DNA of 7,977 bases, taken from contig JAEZXF010000315.1 of the NCBI GenBank assembly GCA_023419995.1, positions 1 through 7,977 on the forward strand, in the 5' to 3' direction. The notes beneath the pieces were generated by a model. It saw nothing but the letters and a program-made list of their open reading frames with translations. It did not search any database and was not told where the DNA came from. Each line of letters starts with the position of its first letter. The first letter of the stretch is position 1. Made by a program: the position numbers and the translations under genes. This document shows, piece after piece, positions 6,600-7,977 of this stretch. This DNA comes from Pseudomonadota bacterium. GTDB lineage: Bacteria > Pseudomonadota > Alphaproteobacteria > Rhizobiales > Rhizobiaceae.

Positions 6600-6629
6600 G
6601 TATATTGCCATCATATACGATGATTGCAA
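6600..6629 (-). promoter_or_regulatory. brnT promoter with overlapping inverted-repeat operator
   Basis: On the minus strand TTGCAA (6629-6624), a 17-bp spacer and AATATA (6606-6601) form a good sigma70-type promoter. A perfect inverted repeat GTATAT (6600-6605) / ATATAC (6613-6618), separated by 7 bp, covers the -10 and half of the spacer. A second, smaller inverted pair, CATC (6609-6612) / GATG (6619-6622), is interleaved. This is where the ribbon-helix-helix antitoxin would be expected to bind and block RNA polymerase. Transcription would begin about 7 bases past the -10, at or next to the toxin ATG (6595). The AT-richness contrasts sharply with the surrounding DNA. Confidence 0.65.
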
Positions 6630-6656
6630 GGGCAGGCTTGACCTCGAAGGGGAAGC

Positions 6657-6687
6657 CGGGCGGCGCGGCATGGTTCCACGCCGCCCG
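6657..6687 (-). terminator. Hairpin terminator after the YncE-like gene
   Basis: A 9-bp perfect stem CGGGCGGCG (6657-6665) / CGCCGCCCG (6679-6687) encloses a 13-base loop that contains a further TGG / CCA pairing. It starts 7 bases beyond the TAA stop of the YncE-like gene on the minus strand. The bases after it (GCTTCCCCTTCG) are only moderately T-rich, so it may stop transcription weakly or protect the mRNA end. It would also shield the brnT promoter from read-through. Confidence 0.55.
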
Positions 6688-6694
6688 AGGTCCG

Positions 6695-7765
6695 TTATCG
6701 CGCCTGGTAGGTGATGCCGTTCGGTCCCTTGCCGACACGGTGGGTGCGCAGGACCGACCGGCTGGCGACCGCGATCTCGGACACCGTTCCGTCGACGATG
6801 TTGCTGACGAAGACGAAAGCCCCGTCGTCGCTGACGGCGACGCCGTGCGCGCCGGCCCCGGTCTCGATCGTGTCGACGACGGTGCCGCTTTCCGTCTCGA
6901 TCACCGAGACGGTGTTGTCGGGATCCGCCTCGGTTCCCTGGTTGGCGACGTAGACGAAGCGGCCGTCGGGCGTGGCATGGATCTGGATCGGCCCGCGGCC
7001 TACCGCGACGCGGTCGATCACCCGCCGCGTCGCCGTGTCGATCACCGCCACGCTGTTCTGGTCGCGCAGCGAGACGTAGACGCGGCTGCCGTCCGGCGTG
7101 AAGCCGACCTGGACGGGCGTCGGGCCGACCGCGATGCGGCCGGTCTCGGTGCGCGAGGCCGTGTCGATGACGGACACGGTGCCGTCGCGCACGTTGGCGA
7201 CGTAGACCGACGCGCCGTCCGGGCTGATGCGTAGGCCGTGCGGATAGTCGCCGGTCGCCACCGTCGCCACCGCCCTGCCGGCCGCGAGGTCGACGACCGA
7301 TACCGTGTCGTCCTCGGAGTTCGAGACATAGGCGAAGTCGCCGGCGGCGTCGGCCACCACATGGGCGGGATGGTTGCCGACGGCGATCGCCGCCGGCGCG
7401 TCCGCGGCGAAGTTTCCGGCGTCGAGCACGACCACCGCGCCGGGCGCGGCGTTCCCGCCGTGGCCGTGCCCGCCTTGGCCGTCCGCAGGCATGCCGGCGG
7501 CAAGCACGAGGTTCCGCCCGGGGACGAACTGGACGTTGTGCGGCGCGATGCCGACAGGCCGGGTGTCGACCCGCCCGGTGCCGAGGTCGATGCGGCTGAC
7601 GGTGTTCCCGTATTCGTCGGCCGTGTAGACGAAGCCGGATGCCGCGGGCTCCGCCGCGGCCGGGCCGGCGAGGGCGAGGGCCGACGCGGCGGCAACCGCA
7701 AGGAGGCCCGCGCGGCCGCCTGCGGCGATGAAGGCCGGAAACCGGCGCATGGATGATGGTTTCAT
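6695..7765 (-). CDS. Exported YncE-like seven-bladed beta-propeller protein
   Basis: A 356-residue protein. Residues 1-38 form a Sec signal peptide: a basic start (MKPSSMRRFP), a hydrophobic run (AGLLAVAAASALALAG) and a likely cleavage after PAAA. The mature part is a series of about 40-residue YncE/YVTN-type blades with repeated phrases such as NTVSRIDLGTG, DTVSVVDLAAGR, GTVSVIDTASR, NSVAVIDTATRR, NTVSVIETESG, and matching SPDGASVYVAN / TPDGSRVYVS / TPDGRFVYVAN turns. A Gly/His-rich loop DGQGGHGHGG (95-104) between early blades could bind metal. No enzyme motif or haem site is visible. The open frame extends to GTG 7819, but ATG 7765 gives a normal signal peptide; its ribosome site is weak. 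An ORF ends 76 bp upstream on the same strand, suggesting an operon. The periplasmic role is unknown. Confidence 0.85.
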   Translation of the reverse strand: MKPSSMRRFPAFIAAGGRAGLLAVAAASALALAGPAAAEPAASGFVYTADEYGNTVSRIDLGTGRVDTRPVGIAPHNVQFVPGRNLVLAAGMPADGQGGHGHGGNAAPGAVVVLDAGNFAADAPAAIAVGNHPAHVVADAAGDFAYVSNSEDDTVSVVDLAAGRAVATVATGDYPHGLRISPDGASVYVANVRDGTVSVIDTASRTETGRIAVGPTPVQVGFTPDGSRVYVSLRDQNSVAVIDTATRRVIDRVAVGRGPIQIHATPDGRFVYVANQGTEADPDNTVSVIETESGTVVDTIETGAGAHGVAVSDDGAFVFVSNIVDGTVSEIAVASRSVLRTHRVGKGPNGITYQAR

Positions 7766-7815
7766 GGTTCTGGACTTTCGTGTTCGTGACTGGCCTGTTC
7801 GGGCCGTTGCGGGCG

Positions 7816-7839
7816 GCACGAACCTCGAAGGGGTCGTGC
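7816..7839 (-). promoter_or_regulatory. Hairpin between the upstream ORF and the YncE-like gene
   Basis: GCACGA (7816-7821) and TCGTGC (7834-7839) form a 6-bp stem around a 12-base interval that itself contains CCTTCGAGG-type complementarity. It lies between the stop of the upstream ORF (7842) and the YncE-like start, with no T tract. It may be a weak terminator, an mRNA processing site within an operon, or nothing. Confidence 0.3.
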
Positions 7840-7841
7840 GC

Positions 7842-7977
7842 TCAGGCGGTCGCGAACGGTCTCGGGGGGCGCAATCGTCCGTCGGCGGGGGCGGGAGCCG
7901 GCGCGGCCAGGCGGGCGGCGCCGAAGGCCTCGTCCTGCCGGAGGCCCCCCAGGGCGGCGGCCGGCAAGGTCGCGCAG
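7842..7977 (-). CDS. Unidentified ORF, C-terminal end (partial)
   Basis: An open frame enters from the right edge and ends at TGA 7844-7842, giving about 45 residues with an Ala/Pro-rich composition: LPAAALGGLRQDEAFGAARL followed by a run of AP and ending DGRLRPPRPFATA. It runs in the same direction as the YncE-like gene and stops 76 bp before it, so the two may share a transcript. I do not recognise the family. The Arg-Pro-Pro tail is reminiscent of small exported DUF2946-type proteins, but that is a guess from memory and the N-terminal part is missing. It could also be chance open frame in GC-rich DNA, although the codons have the G/C third positions expected of a real gene. Confidence 0.45.
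   Translation of the reverse strand, partial: CATLPAAALGGLRQDEAFGAARLAAPAPAPADGRLRPPRPFATA

Noticed and set aside
6107..7234. Plus-strand open frame of 375 codons opposite brnT, its antitoxin and the YncE-like gene.
   Set aside because: Its opposite strand encodes three well-recognised proteins, and its own translation resembles the usual antisense shadow.
6641..7833. A 12-bp direct repeat ACCTCGAAGGGG at 6641-6652 and 7822-7833 flanking the YncE-like gene, considered as a mobile-element target duplication.
   Set aside because: About one or two 12-bp matches are expected by chance in a window this size; no transposase or terminal inverted repeats accompany it.
7905..7930. GGCGCCGAAGG-like string at the right edge, considered as a glycine-riboswitch core.
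   Set aside because: It lies inside a probable coding end and lacks the rest of the aptamer.

Overview
The window looks like chromosomal DNA from an alphaproteobacterium of the Hyphomicrobiales (Rhizobiales), most likely near Mesorhizobium, Aminobacter or related Phyllobacteriaceae. The grounds are a high G+C content with strong G/C third-position bias, two intergenic repeats of types I recall as common in rhizobia (positions 1013-1035 and 2158-2318), and the character of the PurU, Tex and CysK2-like proteins. No phage, insertion sequence, CRISPR array, tRNA or rRNA was seen.

Layout from left to right. Positions 1-248 are the last 81 codons of urease alpha subunit UreC (+). A Phd/YefM antitoxin and VapC-type PIN toxin pair (+, 314-945) follows after only 65 bp, behind an AT-rich leader with two short palindromes. 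A short convergent gap (946-1050) holds a terminator-like palindrome and a rhizobial-type repeat. Formyltetrahydrofolate deformylase PurU (-, 1051-1935) has a long GC-rich leader full of short palindromes. A divergent gap of about 450 bp (1936-2388) contains that leader plus a RIME-like mosaic repeat. A CysK2-like PLP enzyme (+, 2389-3570) and the RNA-binding transcription accessory protein Tex (+, 3676-6009) come next. Tex converges on a second toxin-antitoxin pair, BrnT with a CopG/BrnA-type antitoxin (-, 6595 back to 6031), whose promoter overlaps an inverted repeat and starts very close to the toxin ATG. Last are an exported YncE-like beta-propeller protein (-, 7765 back to 6695) and the 3' end of an unidentified ORF upstream of it on the same strand (7842-7977).

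Most of the window is ordinary housekeeping metabolism (urea hydrolysis, one-carbon/formate recycling, sulfur amino acid chemistry, RNA/transcription quality control) with two small toxin-antitoxin modules set between these genes. The genes do not form one pathway. I see no clear new multi-gene system. The items most worth checking are the apparently leaderless, operator-overlapped brnT promoter, the palindrome-dense purU leader, the split RIME-like repeat, and the YncE-like protein with a Gly/His-rich loop and an unknown partner gene.
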